Part shown: one piece after another, positions 41,389-55,849 of the stretch
Numbering within the stretch: position 1 is the first letter of the stretch
Layout: each line of letters opens with the position of its first letter
Assembly: GCA_037044905.1 (NCBI GenBank)
Contig: JBAOKB010000090.1
Span: forward strand, 62,001 to 126,000
DNA length: 64,000 nt
Direction of reading: 5' to 3'
Source of the DNA: Hortaea werneckii
Taxonomy: Eukaryota; Ascomycota; Dothideomycetes; Mycosphaerellales; Teratosphaeriaceae
Notes under the pieces: model-generated
What the model saw: the letters and a program-made list of their open reading frames with translations, nothing else
Databases searched by the model: none
What the model was told of the DNA's origin: nothing
Made by a program: the position numbers and the translations under genes

Positions 41389-43073
41389 GGATCGAGGTGG
41401 AAGACTAGGGATGTGTGTGTCTACCGACGTTATATGGGAATACGTCGTGCGAGGTACAATGCGAGCGGCATGGATGTTGGAAGAATTTGATGGTTTTTCT
41501 TTTTTTTTTTTTTTTTTTTCATGGGAGGCCCGCTCTCCCGGTCAAGAAGTACTCTCCAAGAAGATGGATCATGGTATCTAGAGAGCGAAGAGATCTGATG
41601 AAGGCCTACTGAAGGCAAAGATACGTCAATTTCTCTCCCAACGCAAATGACTACTACCTGATGCTATTGTATGGTGCGATGGGACTACCAGTTTCAAAAC
41701 AAACCACCTTCATCTTTTTTCGCAATCGGATAATCTTACAGACCGGTGGACATAGGAAGGAGGACAGAGGGAAAATGGACAGAAAAGAGAAGAGGTATGG
41801 AACTAAGGCCTTCTAGGACCACTTCCACCCCCCAAATTGAAAGGTCCGGTCAGGTGGAGGTTGGCATTACATCCAACTTAGGGACGGAGACTGAGCGGGA
41901 CAGAAAGTAATCTTTTAACCTTTATTTTTCTGCTTTTCTTTTTTCTTTAAAAAAAAAAAAAAACCAATCCTTTTGTGCGAAGAGAAAGAAAAAAGTAAAA
42001 TAAAACTTAGCCGAGTACAAAACGCCGCCCCCCCCCCCCCCTTTATGCATACTATGTACTTATTAATCGAGAAATAAAAATAGAGAAAAACAAGAAGAAG
42101 GAGGAGGAGGAGAAGGGAAGCCATGAAGAGGGTATTGAAAAGAGAAAAGAAAATTGTAATGCATGCAAGAAGCCCCCAGCAAAAGAATCCCTTCTTCTCG
42201 GAGAGTTAAACACGTAAGATTGAGAAGAAGAGAGGGACACCGCGCCTCATCAGCCAACACATCTCCATTCCCCCTTCCTTAGGAAGAGCCTCCCGGGTTG
42301 ATTCCCGGCCAATTACCCATCCCTCTTTTTCTCTCTCTCCCCCTTCCTTCTCTCCAACGATCAATCAAGCAAAAACGATCCTTCCACCATGTCCTAGCTC
42401 CTAATCCCTCCTCTCGCGCGGGTATGTTTAGTAAAATAAGTAGTATTCGGAAATAAGTAGTAGTAAGTAGTAATCGTAGTAGTTGAGGGGGTAATAGTAA
42501 ACTGGCTGAAGAAGAACAGGAAGCAGAAAATAAGTAAAAAAAAAAAAGAGAAGGAAAAAAAAAAAAAAAAGACCAGGAGGCGGGGGGGCATAGTCTCCCC
42601 GATCGCTATTCTTTGGTGCCCCTCTCCCTCCACAGTTCGCCTATTCGCCCCATTCGCAGCGCATGACGATGATGATGATACGCTCTCTCAACGCGTAGGG
42701 GGAACAAGAAACATCAAAACCTCGTTCTCCCCCATATTCAGCGCCGTCCGTCGTACCCAATTATTTCTTAAGTAATGTTTCTTTTGTCTTTTTCTTCCCT
42801 TTTCCCCCCTTCCCTTCTTGGGGACATCCATCCATCCATCTTTTCGCCTCGTTCTCCAGACTTGAAGATTTCTCATCACGAAGTCCTTGTTTTTATCCCC
42901 TTTTTTTCTTTTAAGAAATGATCGCACGAATCCTTTGACAGCTTCGGCTGACCATTGTCTACTAGGTGCCGCTGCCTACTGATCCCGCTCGCTCGCCCGC
43001 TCATGCATATGTATGGGCAAATGCGGAATACAAGTCGTGCAATGGATACGTTTTCCCGGCAAGATGGTTGGTC
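41389..43073. other. Intergenic, convergent 3' ends, homopolymer-rich
   Basis: About 1.7 kb between the GMF and Ras stop codons. Contains T-rich (41487-41519), A-rich (41949-41964 and 42536-42570) and C-rich (about 42028-42042) runs. Downstream of Ras it probably includes a long 3' UTR. No coding exon recognised. Confidence 0.6.
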
Positions 43074-44100
43074 TTACATGACTGCGCACTTGCCGCAGCA
43101 GCCGGCGTCCTGGTTGTCGCCGTCCATCTCCATCTTGTCGGTGGGGCCCTTGGAGTGCGAGTTGCTGCCGCCGGGATAGCCGCTCATGTCCTTGTTGTAT
43201 TTGCGGATCTCCCGGACGATGTCGTAGAAGGCGTTGTCGACATTGATGCGTGACTTGGCTGACGTCTCGATGAACTTGCAGCCGAATGAGCGGGCGAGCT
43301 CTTTGCCCTCTGTGAGATAGAGTTAGCTTCTGGTCATGTAATATTATTATGTTACACCCGACTGCTTCAGCGTGTTGGAGCTGATCTACTATGCCGTCTG
43401 GGGTGTACTCGCACAGAGTGCTTTTACGCACGTGACATGTTTGCTACGGCTCTCTGCTGCCGCCTCCGCTCGCTGTGGCAGAGACAAAGCCAGGTGCATG
43501 TAAGAACGATCAGACGTACCTTCTGTGCTCACTTCCCTCTCGCTCTCCAGATCGCATTTGTTGCCGACAACGATGATGGGGAAGTAGTCTCTATCCTTGA
43601 CGCGTAGGATTTGTTGCTGGAATGTGATAATCTCTTCAAAGCTCTGACGCGATGTCATGCTGTAAACTAATAGGAAGCCTTCGCCGGTACGCATGTATTG
43701 CTCTCGCATGGCCGAGTACTCTTCCTGGCCCGCGGTATCGAGGACGTCGAGGAGCGCGACCTCATCGTCAATCACACACTGCTTGCGGTAGGAGTCTGTT
43801 TGGCGTCAGATTGACATGTTAGCAAGGAGCCAATGGTTCACAGCTAGCTGGAGAAAGAGCGCGCGCGCGCGCTCTGAGGGGAGGCGTACCTTCAATGGTG
43901 GGGTCGTATTCGTCGACGAAGTGGGATTGGATTAGCTGGATGGTCAGACATGACTTGCCGACACCACCGCCGCCAACCACCACAAGCTTGTACTCCCGAA
44001 GGAACTAAGACAGCGTTAGCACCAACGCCGCTCGAATCTCAGGTGTCACGCGAAGCCCGGTCTCGCTCACTCGCTTGCTCTTGCTTACTTTTGACGCCAT
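43074..44100 (-). CDS. RAS1: Ras small GTPase
   Basis: Membrane-anchored molecular switch controlling growth, polarity and cAMP signalling. Four exons (44089-44100, 43890-44004, 43520-43795, 43074-43309) give 212 residues. The first coding exon is only MASK. G1 is GGGGVGKS, switch I YDPTIEDSYRKQ, G3 [23 protein letters not shown]4 NKCD and G5 ETSAK. The C-terminus ends [12 protein letters not shown] is a CaaX box for farnesylation and the upstream Cys pair fits palmitoylation, so plasma-membrane targeting is expected. The Gln of the DTAGQE motif and Gly of G1 are wild-type-like. Introns are 84, 94 and 210 nt; the last is long for this window and sits in the GTPase fold, so retention would delete G5 and the anchor. 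Fungal RasA/Ras1 group by motif spacing. Confidence 0.96.
43856..43875 (+). repeat. Perfect 20-bp GC palindrome in Ras intron 2
   Basis: AGAGC, five GC dinucleotides, then GCTCT: a perfect 20-bp palindrome with an alternating G-C core. It lies near the donor side of Ras intron 2 (43796-43889). Confidence 0.9.
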
Positions 44101-46319
44101 TGCGGAGTGCAACGGCTGTTCCAGCACAATCGGTGCTTTGTGCTTCGTTCGACGTGCGCCGCGAGCAAACGCGGGTCGGGGGAGGAATGCAAAAGGATGT
44201 GTGGTCTGCGCTAGGCGTTCGAGGGTCCAAGGATGGTGTTCTGGTCCCCAAGGGTGTGAAGGGCTCGGAAGAAGCCGTCAAGCCCTGAGAGGCAACGCCT
44301 CGGCGTCGGGGTGGATTGAGGAGGTTGGTAGAGGGAGAGGCGTTGCACGGGGGGTTCGGCGTAGCAGGTCGTGGGTCGTCTGCTGCAACGCGGATACAAA
44401 TGGCCGCCAAGGCGCAATGGCAGTGATGTGAAGAGTGCGCGTGAAGTGGAGTCGTGCGGCGGACGGAGAGGGCGTGGCAGGTCGCAAAGTTGGGTGGGAG
44501 GGTGTGGATAGTGTCGAGCCGAATTGGAAGGAGGTGCAGCCCGTCCAACGAGTCGCAGCGCCAGCCCAGGGCAGTCTCAGGACTTTTGCTGCCTGAGGTT
44601 GATCAACAACGAGCACAACTCAATCTGGTCCTCAACCCGCGAATGTGATAATTAAACGCGGATTAATTAACAAAGGGTGTGGTGGAAGAGGGGACGTTAA
44701 CTGTAACAGTGTTGCAATCGCGCAGCCCAGGAAGGGTTCCGTCTCTTTTTTTTGAGCGACCCAGCAATGCACACCCAACGTCCCGCTTGTCCTTCTAGAG
44801 CTCTTCTGGCGCGCTCCTCCCTATCTGAAAAGCCCCTGTCTCCCTAGCCCATTGCCTGGTTGTGATAGGCTCGAGCCATGCCCGGGAACGTGTGCGACCA
44901 CTGACCCGTCCCGCGCAAGAGCCATCTCTCTTAAATTTTCCGCAATCTGCCGTGCTATCTATTCGTACTCTAAATTCCAACCGGTACTTGCTGATGGCCC
45001 ATCAATGTGATCGACTGTGGTGATGATGGGCGCGCCTGGTAGACACATTTCCTTTTAACCTTCGACGCTTCGATAGACTACGGTGAATACTGCGACAGGG
45101 ACAGCTTCGGACTGGGGTTTGTCGTCATCGAGGCCAGAAACTACCTCTCGCAATCATCTCTCCCCACCGGTTCATCTCCGCCGAAACGATGTGACTTCTG
45201 TGATCGACAATGGATTGTATCGGTTCTTGAGCCCGGTCCCGGTGCCACTTCAACGCCCTCATCAATCGCGACACCTTCGTTAAGATGAACCATCTCCGAT
45301 CATCCACGCCGCCCTGACTCGATCAAGGTTCCGTACCGCTTTAAACGCAGAATATTCATTGAGCGCTTGGACAGCCACTGCTTTTCTGGCGTGACAAGGC
45401 GCTAGAGAAGCGACAGCTTTGTTTCTCCGGATTGCAAGGGCGGTACCTACTACCATGTAGCTTGTCACATCCAGCGCGCCCACACGTGCTAACCGTCGTC
45501 CTCCATTCTCGGACGTGCCTAAATCGCGCGGGCTTCAGTGGTGGAGTTGGCGTCTTTGGCTCAGTCCAGTGCATCTACCTCCTATTACATACGCACCAAC
45601 GACATGAACTCTACACCTGACGTTTCAACGCTCTACACCAGGCTATCAAAAGCTGACATCAGGTGACCGGAAGCATATGCGCGGCTGAATATCTTCCCAA
45701 GAAGCGCCTCCCATCACATGTGGGCATGGAGAGGTGGATCGGATCGCAATTGGTCGCTTTCGCGCTGGACGAGGACTTGCTTACATGAATGCGCCATAGG
45801 TCAAGCCCTCGACCATTAGGTTCCGACGTACATACATCTGGGCAGTCGTAAGGCGCGTACAGTCTGCACACCTGACATGTAGCAGTTGTCAGAGAGATAC
45901 TTAGGAAGGCGCTCGGTATGCATATAGCTTAATGTGCGAATCACTGAAGGGCGATGTTATCAAGGACCAGCCCTGTTCCTATGCGGAATGTGATAGTCGA
46001 CGCTGCTAGACTTCAGAGTCCCACTGTCCCGAGAGGACGCTGTCTTACTATTGATCTCCTATCTTGTCTGGTCAGGTAGTCAGCTTGACATTTGTCACTC
46101 CTATCGCTGGTCGAATGCATACATGGGCAAGAAGACTGAGACTTGATGCCGTACACGTCATGAAAAGGCAGCAAGTGGGATCGAATATTCTTCAAGACCC
46201 TCTCTCTACACTAAGAATCCCTTTTTTTGTCTTTTTGCGTTCTCAAAGGGAGACTTGGCGGCCTCGTTCAAGCAGCATAGCATTTAACCAACACGCCCCT
46301 TCCACGATCTTAAAGAGCC
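44101..46319. other. Long intergenic upstream of Ras
   Basis: About 2.2 kb, the largest gap in the window. GC-rich close to Ras with a short hairpin-like GAGGCAACGCCTC (about 44291-44303) and its inverse about 45 bp on. No coding exon or RNA recognised. It probably holds a long Ras promoter and 5' UTR plus the 3' end of BCP1. Confidence 0.55.
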
Positions 46320-47222
46320 TTACGCAACAGCATCCCCGCCCAGATACTCCCCCACCCCCTTCACCGCCTCCTCGAACCTCTTCCCCTCAATCAAAATCAA
46401 ATGCCCCTGCGGCTTAACGCCCAACTCCTGGAAAGTCCGCTTAGCATCGCTGGCCCCCTCCCCACTAACCTTCTCATAATCATAATTGCACACCCCCATC
46501 GCATACCGATGCAGCGCCTCGTCTTCGGGGTGGAAATAGAACGTCTCCGGCGCAGCATCCGTGGCCTTCTTGTTCTTCTTCTGCGGCCGATCCTCCTCGG
46601 CGTCCAGCTTCGACGCCACTTCCGTGTACGTCTTCGAGATCAGCAGGTAGTGCGTGAATTCGTAGGGTTCCTTGTCCTCGACCGCGGCGGCGATCTCGGA
46701 GCGTATCATGTTGTACATGGGCGGCACGATCTCGCTGGGCATGTTGATGAAGCGTTCGGTGAGGATCAGGCCGACCTGGGCTTGGGAGTTGGGGGAGAGC
46801 AGGTCCCGGAGTTGGTGGCGCAGGGTTTCCGATGTGCTGCTGGCTTTGGAAATCAGGTAGTCGGAGAGTTGTTTCATTACGGCTTTCTCCCGGTGGTGGT
46901 GCATGTTGAGGACGGTGAGGAAGGCGTAGGGATCGCTTTCTTCGCCTTCGCATTTCACGGTCGAGCCGAGGGTGGGTTGGGCGAGGATCAGGTCTGTTAG
47001 CTCGGAGAGGTCGAAGAGGTCGTTGTCGACGTCGAAGAGCTGGCGCAGGAGCATTTTCAGCCCGTGGAAGTCGATTTCCGGCCGGGGGCCGAACCATTCA
47101 AAGTCAATGTTGATGATGCTGGCGTCGTCTTCTTCTTCCTCGCTGCCGTTCTCTTCGCCATCGACGTCCATTTTGTCTTTCGAGGCCATTTTCTCCTCGG
47201 CGGTTGACTTTCTTTTCCCCAT
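46320..47222 (-). CDS. BCP1: Bcp1/BCCIP-family protein
   Basis: In yeast Bcp1 is a nuclear chaperone for ribosomal protein Rpl23 and supports export of Mss4; the human relative is BCCIP. One exon of 300 residues. The N-terminus is basic then acidic (MGKRKSTAEEK, then NGSEEEEDD), followed by the family start INIDFEWFGPRPEIDFHGLKMLLRQLFD. Other conserved blocks: LSELTDLILAQPTLGSTVKCEGEESDPYAFLTVLN, KQLSDYLISKA, VGLILTERFINMPSEIVPPMYNM and FTHYLLISKTYTE. A YFHPEDE-like FYFHPEDEALHRYA segment near the C-terminus also fits. No intron needed. Divergent from GUA1 over 355 bp. Confidence 0.95.
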   Translation of the reverse strand: MGKRKSTAEEKMASKDKMDVDGEENGSEEEEDDASIINIDFEWFGPRPEIDFHGLKMLLRQLFDVDNDLFDLSELTDLILAQPTLGSTVKCEGEESDPYAFLTVLNMHHHREKAVMKQLSDYLISKASSTSETLRHQLRDLLSPNSQAQVGLILTERFINMPSEIVPPMYNMIRSEIAAAVEDKEPYEFTHYLLISKTYTEVASKLDAEEDRPQKKNKKATDAAPETFYFHPEDEALHRYAMGVCNYDYEKVSGEGASDAKRTFQELGVKPQGHLILIEGKRFEEAVKGVGEYLGGDAVA

Positions 47223-47577
47223 TGTGGCGGGATTTTCTTCAGTCGCGTTGGCCCAGCAGCAGAGAATTATTTGAGTGTCTTTCGAATATTTCTTTGGGTA
47301 CGCTTTGTGTGTTTAGAGAGCTGCTGAAATCTAGTTCTTTTCTTCTTGGGTGTGAGGTCAAGTCTGAATATGGCCGCCATCACATGAAATTTGAGGAAGC
47401 CTCGTCATTTACAGTTCGGGCTAACATGGATCTTATCGATAAGACCAAGCGGCGGGGAGAGACAATGTTCAGGAACTTTTTTGATCGCGCCCTCCTTCTG
47501 ACTCGCCTTCTCTGGCGCACATTGCGTGCGTTCCAAACATATACTCCTGTTGTTCATATCCTCGTACAGCTGTCAAG
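47223..47577. other. Shared divergent promoter, BCP1 / GUA1
   Basis: 355 bp between the two start codons. A TGACTC at 47499-47504, 74 bp before the GUA1 ATG, matches the core recognised by Gcn4/CpcA- and Bas1-type activators of purine and amino-acid genes; a single hexamer is weak evidence. Confidence 0.5.
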
Positions 47578-49376
47578 ATGGCCGAGACGAATGGTTTGGT
47601 GCCTAACAGTGCGGCAAAGGTAAGTCTAATTGTCTACAGAACCTGCAAATTGCTGGGTTGTTTCACCTCTTGTCGTCTGCTTCAGCAATCTAGACTGCCT
47701 ATCCACTTGCCCACGACTTCTGTAGACTATGTCCATGTGCACACACTTACAGTCGCCATGTCTTATAGGACCCCGCACCGCCTCACCAGGTCTTCGACAC
47801 CATCCTCGTGCTCGACTTTGGCTCTCAATATACCCACCTGATCACCCGCCGACTGAGAGAACTCAATGTCTACTCGGAGATGCTGCCATGCACTCAGAAG
47901 CTGGCTGAGCTTTCATGGAAGCCTAAGGGTGTCATCTTGTCAGGTGGCCCTTACTCCGTCTACGAAGAAGGTGCACCTCACGTAGATCCCGAGGTTTTCA
48001 AGCTGGATGTGCCCATTTTGGGTGTCTGCTATGGTCTGCAAGAGCTGGCTTGGCATCACGGGAAGAACGTCGCGGCTGGTGACAAGAAGGAGTTTGGACA
48101 TGCAGCGCTGAAGATCCAGAGGCATAGCGGCAAGCAGGCGCATGTGGACCGGCTGTTCGAGGGGCTACAGGATGACATGGAGGTCTGGATGTCACACGGT
48201 GACAAGCTGTCTAAGATGCCGGATGGCTTCTTGACAGTAGCAGAGACTGCCAACTCTCCCTATGCTGGTATCGCACACGAGGAGAAGGAGTACTACGGTA
48301 TTCAATTCCACCCCGAGGTCACCCACACCCCACGAGGCCTGGAGGTCATTAAGAACTTTGCTGTTCACATCTGTAAGGCGAGCCAGGACTGGACCATGGA
48401 GGCATTCGTCGACAAGGAGGTAGCACGGATACGGAAGCTTGTAGGCGAGAAGGGACAGGTCATTGGTGCAGTCAGCGGTGGCGTGGACTCGACCGTGGCA
48501 GCTCGTCTAATGCACGAAGCCATTGGCGACCGCTTCCACGCCGTCATGGTTAACAACGGTGTGCTCCGCAGAAGCGAAGCCGAACAGGTCAAGGAGACGC
48601 TGACCAAGGGTCTCGGCGTCAACCTGACCGTCATCGACGCCAGCGAGCGCTTTCTAGGCCTGCTAAAGGGCGTCGCCGACCCCGAGAAGAAGCGCAAGAT
48701 CATCGGCAACACCTTCATCGAGATCTTCGAGGAAGAAGCGCAGAAGATCGCCAAGGCCGCTGAGAACAGCCCGAAAGCCGGTCCCATCGAGTTCTTCCTC
48801 CAGGGCACCCTGTACCCGGACGTGATCGAATCCATCTCCTTCAAGGGTCCCTCGGCGACCATCAAAACCCACCACAACGTCGGCGGCCTCCCGGAGAAGA
48901 TGAACCTCAAGCTCATCGAGCCCCTCCGCGAGCTCTTCAAGGACGAAGTCCGTCACATGGGCATGAACCTCGGCATCCCCGAGGACCTCGTCTGGCGCCA
49001 CCCTTTCCCCGGTCCCGGCATCGCCATCCGCATCATCGGCGAAGTCACCCCGGACAAAGTCCGCATCGTGCAGGAAGCCGACGCCATCTTCATCGAGGAG
49101 ATCAAGAATGCCGGGCTCTACCGCCAGATCTCCCAGGCCTTCGCCGCGCTCATGGAAGGCCGCGCCGTCGGCGTCGTCGGCGATCAGCGTCTCCATGGCC
49201 ATATCATCGCGCTTAGAGCGGTTGTTACGACGGATTTCATGACGGCGAATGCGTTCGAGTTCGACCCGGCGTTTATGCGCCGTGTCACGAATCGTGTTGG
49301 GAATGAGGTTAAGGGGGTTGCGAGAGTGTTGTATGAGGCTACTTCTAAGCCGCCGAGTACGATTGAGTTTGAGTAA
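47578..49376 (+). CDS. GUA1: GMP synthase (glutamine-hydrolysing)
   Basis: Converts XMP to GMP using glutamine-derived ammonia and ATP. Exon 1 (47578-47619, 14 codons) is joined to 47769-49376 across a 149-nt intron (GTAAGT...TTATAG), giving 549 residues. Class I glutaminase half: [25 protein letters not shown], the nucleophile Cys in GVCYGLQEL and the His/Glu pair in [11 protein letters not shown]-pyrophosphatase half: P-loop [15 protein letters not shown], then the substrate and dimer region [31 protein letters not shown] and the C-terminal [11 protein letters not shown]. All motifs are intact and length is normal. The short first exon ([14 protein letters not shown]) is unconserved but fits the donor and frame. 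Confidence 0.97.
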
Positions 49377-50060
49377 GGGGGTTGGAGGTTGTGGATTGCT
49401 GGGATGGGGATAGAAAAGGGCGGCGGAGTCAGGGAAAAAATTGGGTCGTTGGTCAGTTGGTTGGTGGGACCGGGTTTGCTATAGACAAAAAGGCTTCATG
49501 CGTAGAATTGAAGAGTAGAATGTAAAGGCGGGCGTTGGTAATGGGAGAAAATTAGAGACCTGATATCCATTGATACTTGAAGATTTTGACTTCCTCAGCA
49601 CGCAACAGGTCATTTTCTGCGCGAGCCTTTTTCGTCTTTGGTTGTTGTCTTTCGTTCTATCTCGCCATTCTTTCTTTCTCTTTCTTTCCATTCCTGTAAT
49701 ATGCACTCAAGGCGGCATTTGCGGGGCTCAAGACGTCTATGATGGGTTGGGGCTTGAAAACGGAGATATGTAGTGATTCAGTGGGGGTGATGAAGTGCCT
49801 TTCTGGTGCGAGTGAGAGTAGGAAAGCGGCAAACCACCAAGAATTGAAAAAAAGGAAAGAAAAAAAGAAGAAGAAGAAGAAGTTTCAATTGGAAAAATTA
49901 GAGGGAAAGAGGTATGAAGAGAAATACAGGACCACATGAACTCCCCAATAAGTAAAGAGGGGAGGAGAAAATCACAACGCTTTTTCGAATCCCTATCGAG
50001 CCATCCTTCTCCCCTCTCTTTCTCTCTCCACCCCGTTCTCCATCCGAGTCACCATGCCTC
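49377..50060. other. Intergenic, convergent 3' ends of GUA1 and PRMT5
   Basis: About 680 bp with T-rich and A-rich stretches, notably AAGAAG-rich sequence near 49850-49885. No coding sequence recognised. 3' UTRs of both neighbours expected. Confidence 0.55.
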
Positions 50061-52789
50061 TCACATCAAACACATATTCCCCCGACTCGAAAGCAGTCCC
50101 GAACCCCCGACTTTCCTCCCTCTCCTCCCGCTCATTTCCTTCCCTCCCCCTCCTCCTCCTCCTCCGACTCTCTTCTCGAAAACTTCCCCGCACCACTCAT
50201 ACCACACCCCGCGATCGTCCGTCCCCCTCCACATCTGCACCTCCAGACTCCCATTATCCGGAACGTACAGGGGTGTTTTGAAAGGGAAGAAGATGGGGAA
50301 CCAGGAGATCATATCGGGGGATTTGGAGGACATGGTTAGCGGGTTTGTGGAGAGCTCGACTTTCCTTGTCTGCTTCCAGTCGTCGGATTTGCTTTTGCCG
50401 CTCCCGCCGACATTGGTGGTGGCAGCGGATGGAGACGCATAGAGTACCGTTTCGAAGTATCCCGCTAACCCGTGCACGGTGCCCCGGTGAGGGATGGGGA
50501 AGGTGAGTCCGCGGGGAGGAGTGCAGCGGGTGTTGTGTTCGTTGGAGCCGTTGCCGCCTTGGAAGCCGCCGGCGTCGATTTGGCCGCCGCTGCGTTGGCG
50601 GGCTTGTTCGAGGATGGAGGGGGGGAGGGGGTGGGTGAAGGACCAGGTTTCGTGGATGTTGGGTTGGAGGTCGGAATCTTCTGCTGCGTTTCCTTGGGGA
50701 GTGGTTTTGGTGGATGAGGGTGGGCTGGTGGAGAGGAAGTCGTATTGGTGTAGCATTACGACGTAGGGTAATTCCCATTTCTCCTGGACTGACATGTTGA
50801 GGTCGTTGCTGGCGCGGCTGAGGAGGTCGGCGTGGATCCTTGGGCTTGCTAGTGGGGTTAGATGTGCCGAGTAAGATTGTGGGATGGAGACTCCGTGGGC
50901 GGGATGCAGGACATGCTGGACCCCGTCAAGACACTCCGGACTGAGCTCATTGTCGGCGAAGGAGCCGAGGAGCTCGGAAACGAGGATATCCACTTTCCCT
51001 GTCGTCCCTCCTTCTCCGCCACCAGTAGAAGACGAGCCGACTGTAGGACCTTTCCAAGACCGCATATCGCTCTTCACCACGCTGACCTTCCCACCCCAAA
51101 CCGGATCCTCCATATTTCGACGCTGCAGCAACACATACGCATTCGGGTTCTTCTCCACCGCCCACACCTTCACCTGGACCCCGGTCTTCCGACTCGCCTC
51201 CAAAGCCCGACTCACCAGCGGCCCCCGACCCGCCCCTACTACCGCTACAGTCACTACGGCCTTCCCATCCTGTCCCTTCCCGGGAACCTGCGGCTCGAGA
51301 TCCTCAAGCGCAAGCGCGATGGCTCGCTCGTACCACTCGTACTTGACGGGGTCCTTCTCGAAAACTTCGTAGGTGATGCTTTCCAGATTGTCAGTCAGGG
51401 GCTGCAGGGGAGACTGGAGGAAGTCCTGGTAGCCTTGGCCGAACCGTTCGATGGGAGGACGGTAGGGCTGGGTTTGCTGGAGGTGGCGGAGGTATTCCAA
51501 GTGGGCGGTTGGCTTCTCGGCTGCGGTTGCTGTTGTTGAGCTTGATGCGGAGGATGCTTCGGCAGGGGTTGGCTCCGGAGTGTTGGCCGTGGCGCTGGAT
51601 GTTTCCTGGATAGGAATTGGATTGCAGTCGCCGAGGAGTGCCCACGGTGGGAAGCGAAGGCGCAGAAAGCGTGAGAGGTAGGATTGATGCGCTTTGGAAA
51701 GGACAGGCCAGCCTTTGGAGTTGCGGAGGAAACTGGTCCGTGGGAAGACTAGCAATCGGACGGGTTCGGAGTACCATCTTGACTGTAGGTGGATTGGTGG
51801 CAGCTGGCGTGGGAGCTCAAGAGCTGAGAGTGAAAGATGGAAACGTTAGCGGGGTGCTTCATTGATGGCAGGCATGAGGCACCTTACCATTGACAGTTTG
51901 CGGAAATGGTGATGTGGAAATTGCGTGGGAAATCAGACGCAAAAATCAAGAAAGGTCAGGGGGCGAATGAAAAGCAATGGAAAGCTGAAATTGAACTTGA
52001 AAATCTGTGAAAGCGTAAAAGAAGAGCGAAATGAATTTTCATACCTATAGACAGCCTGCCATGATAGCTACACAAGCCTCGCATCGCGTCCCAAACCTCC
52101 CAGCTCCCGTAGAGCTCCGGCTCACCCTCGTCCTCAACGTCCTCACCATCATCGTCAGACGCATCGGCAGAGTACTCGTCCCTCGCCAACTCGGCCAGAG
52201 GCGTCCCTTCCACATCTACTTCCAGCTCGCCCGTCATCGGCAGCAAGACATGGATCTGCACATACGGACCCATGCCCAACGCCTCGAGCACAGCGCGTGC
52301 GCATTGCATCGTGCCCTCGCTGGAGACGGGTCCGTGGATGATGAGGTTAGAGATGCCGCAGAACGCGGCGTACGCCACTTCCATGCCGAGGATGTGCTTG
52401 GAGACGTGGGCGATGAGTGGATCGCGGCTGGATAGGTCAATCCAGGGGCTGACCACACCAATGATGGCGGAGTTCGCATCGGACGGGGTGAGATGGGAGT
52501 CTGCTGGACTGAGGGGAGTGATGAGAGGAGTGGGGAGATTTTCCACTGGTGTCTGGGTCGAGGCAGCATTCTGGAGGTGGCTCTCTACCAATTGGAGCAC
52601 GCGGGAGTGGAAATGAGGGGTGGTGATGGGGGAGGTGAGCAGGTCGTAGCCGGCATTCTGGGCTTGTGCTAGGAGTCGAGTGGTGACAGGACCTGAGCGG
52701 TCGGTGGCGTGGTGACCGATGTAGAGGCTGGGCGGGATATCATCGACGGTGGCGAAGCTGCTGCTTTCTGCATTGAGCGAGGAAGACAT
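50061..52789 (-). CDS. PRMT5: Protein arginine methyltransferase 5 (Skb1/Hsl7 type)
   Basis: Type II arginine methyltransferase making symmetric dimethyl-arginine on Sm proteins and histones. Exon 1 (52045-52789) joins exon 2 (50061-51823) over a 221-nt intron; the phase-1 join gives RLSI-ALELPRQLPPIHLQSRWYSEPVRLLVFPRTSF, the expected sequence. Total 835 residues. The TIM-barrel N-terminal part has YIGHHA, YDLLTSPITTPHFHSRV and WIDLSSRDP. The Rossmann part has YEVFEKDPVKYEWYERAI (the Phe that is diagnostic of symmetric methylation), the SAM loop VVGAGRGPLVSRAL, AVEKNPNAY and the double-E loop SELLGSFADNELSPECLDG. The C-terminal beta barrel has VPDNGSLEV and WYEWCGEV. The C-terminal tail carries an unusual run of glycines (GGGGGGGG). 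The linker in the middle has Ser/Thr/Ala-rich low complexity. The intron includes another GTAAGG that could support a cryptic exon. Confidence 0.95.
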
Positions 52790-55461
<2,672 letters not shown>

Positions 55462-55849
55462 AGAGATATGGGATGGGGTTTTGCATCTGAATGATTATGC
55501 CTTCGAGATCGGTTCTACGTGAAACGCAAGGTATTGGCAAAGAAAGTGAGGGGGAGTACTATGCAGTATTCTCCCGTTGTGTAGTAGAAGGTTCCTTTTG
55601 ATTTCTTTTTCCATTCAGACATGGGCTCGTGGAGCCTGATACTCAAGAACGTATGAAACGATGAGTGCCAAACTTTTGCGATCTTTCACCTTTTCCTCTT
55701 CTCTTTCCCAAAACCACCCTCGATTCCTCTCCTCCTACATACCTCATGCCGCGTGAACTTTTCGGTGTTAAAAAAAAAAAAAAAAAAAAGCAAAACCATG
55801 GGGCTAAAAGAGAGCCGAAAGATGAGGAGGGGAAACCCCATCAACACAT
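55462..55849. other. Intergenic, convergent 3' ends
   Basis: About 390 bp with an A run at about 55771-55789. No feature recognised. Confidence 0.55.
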
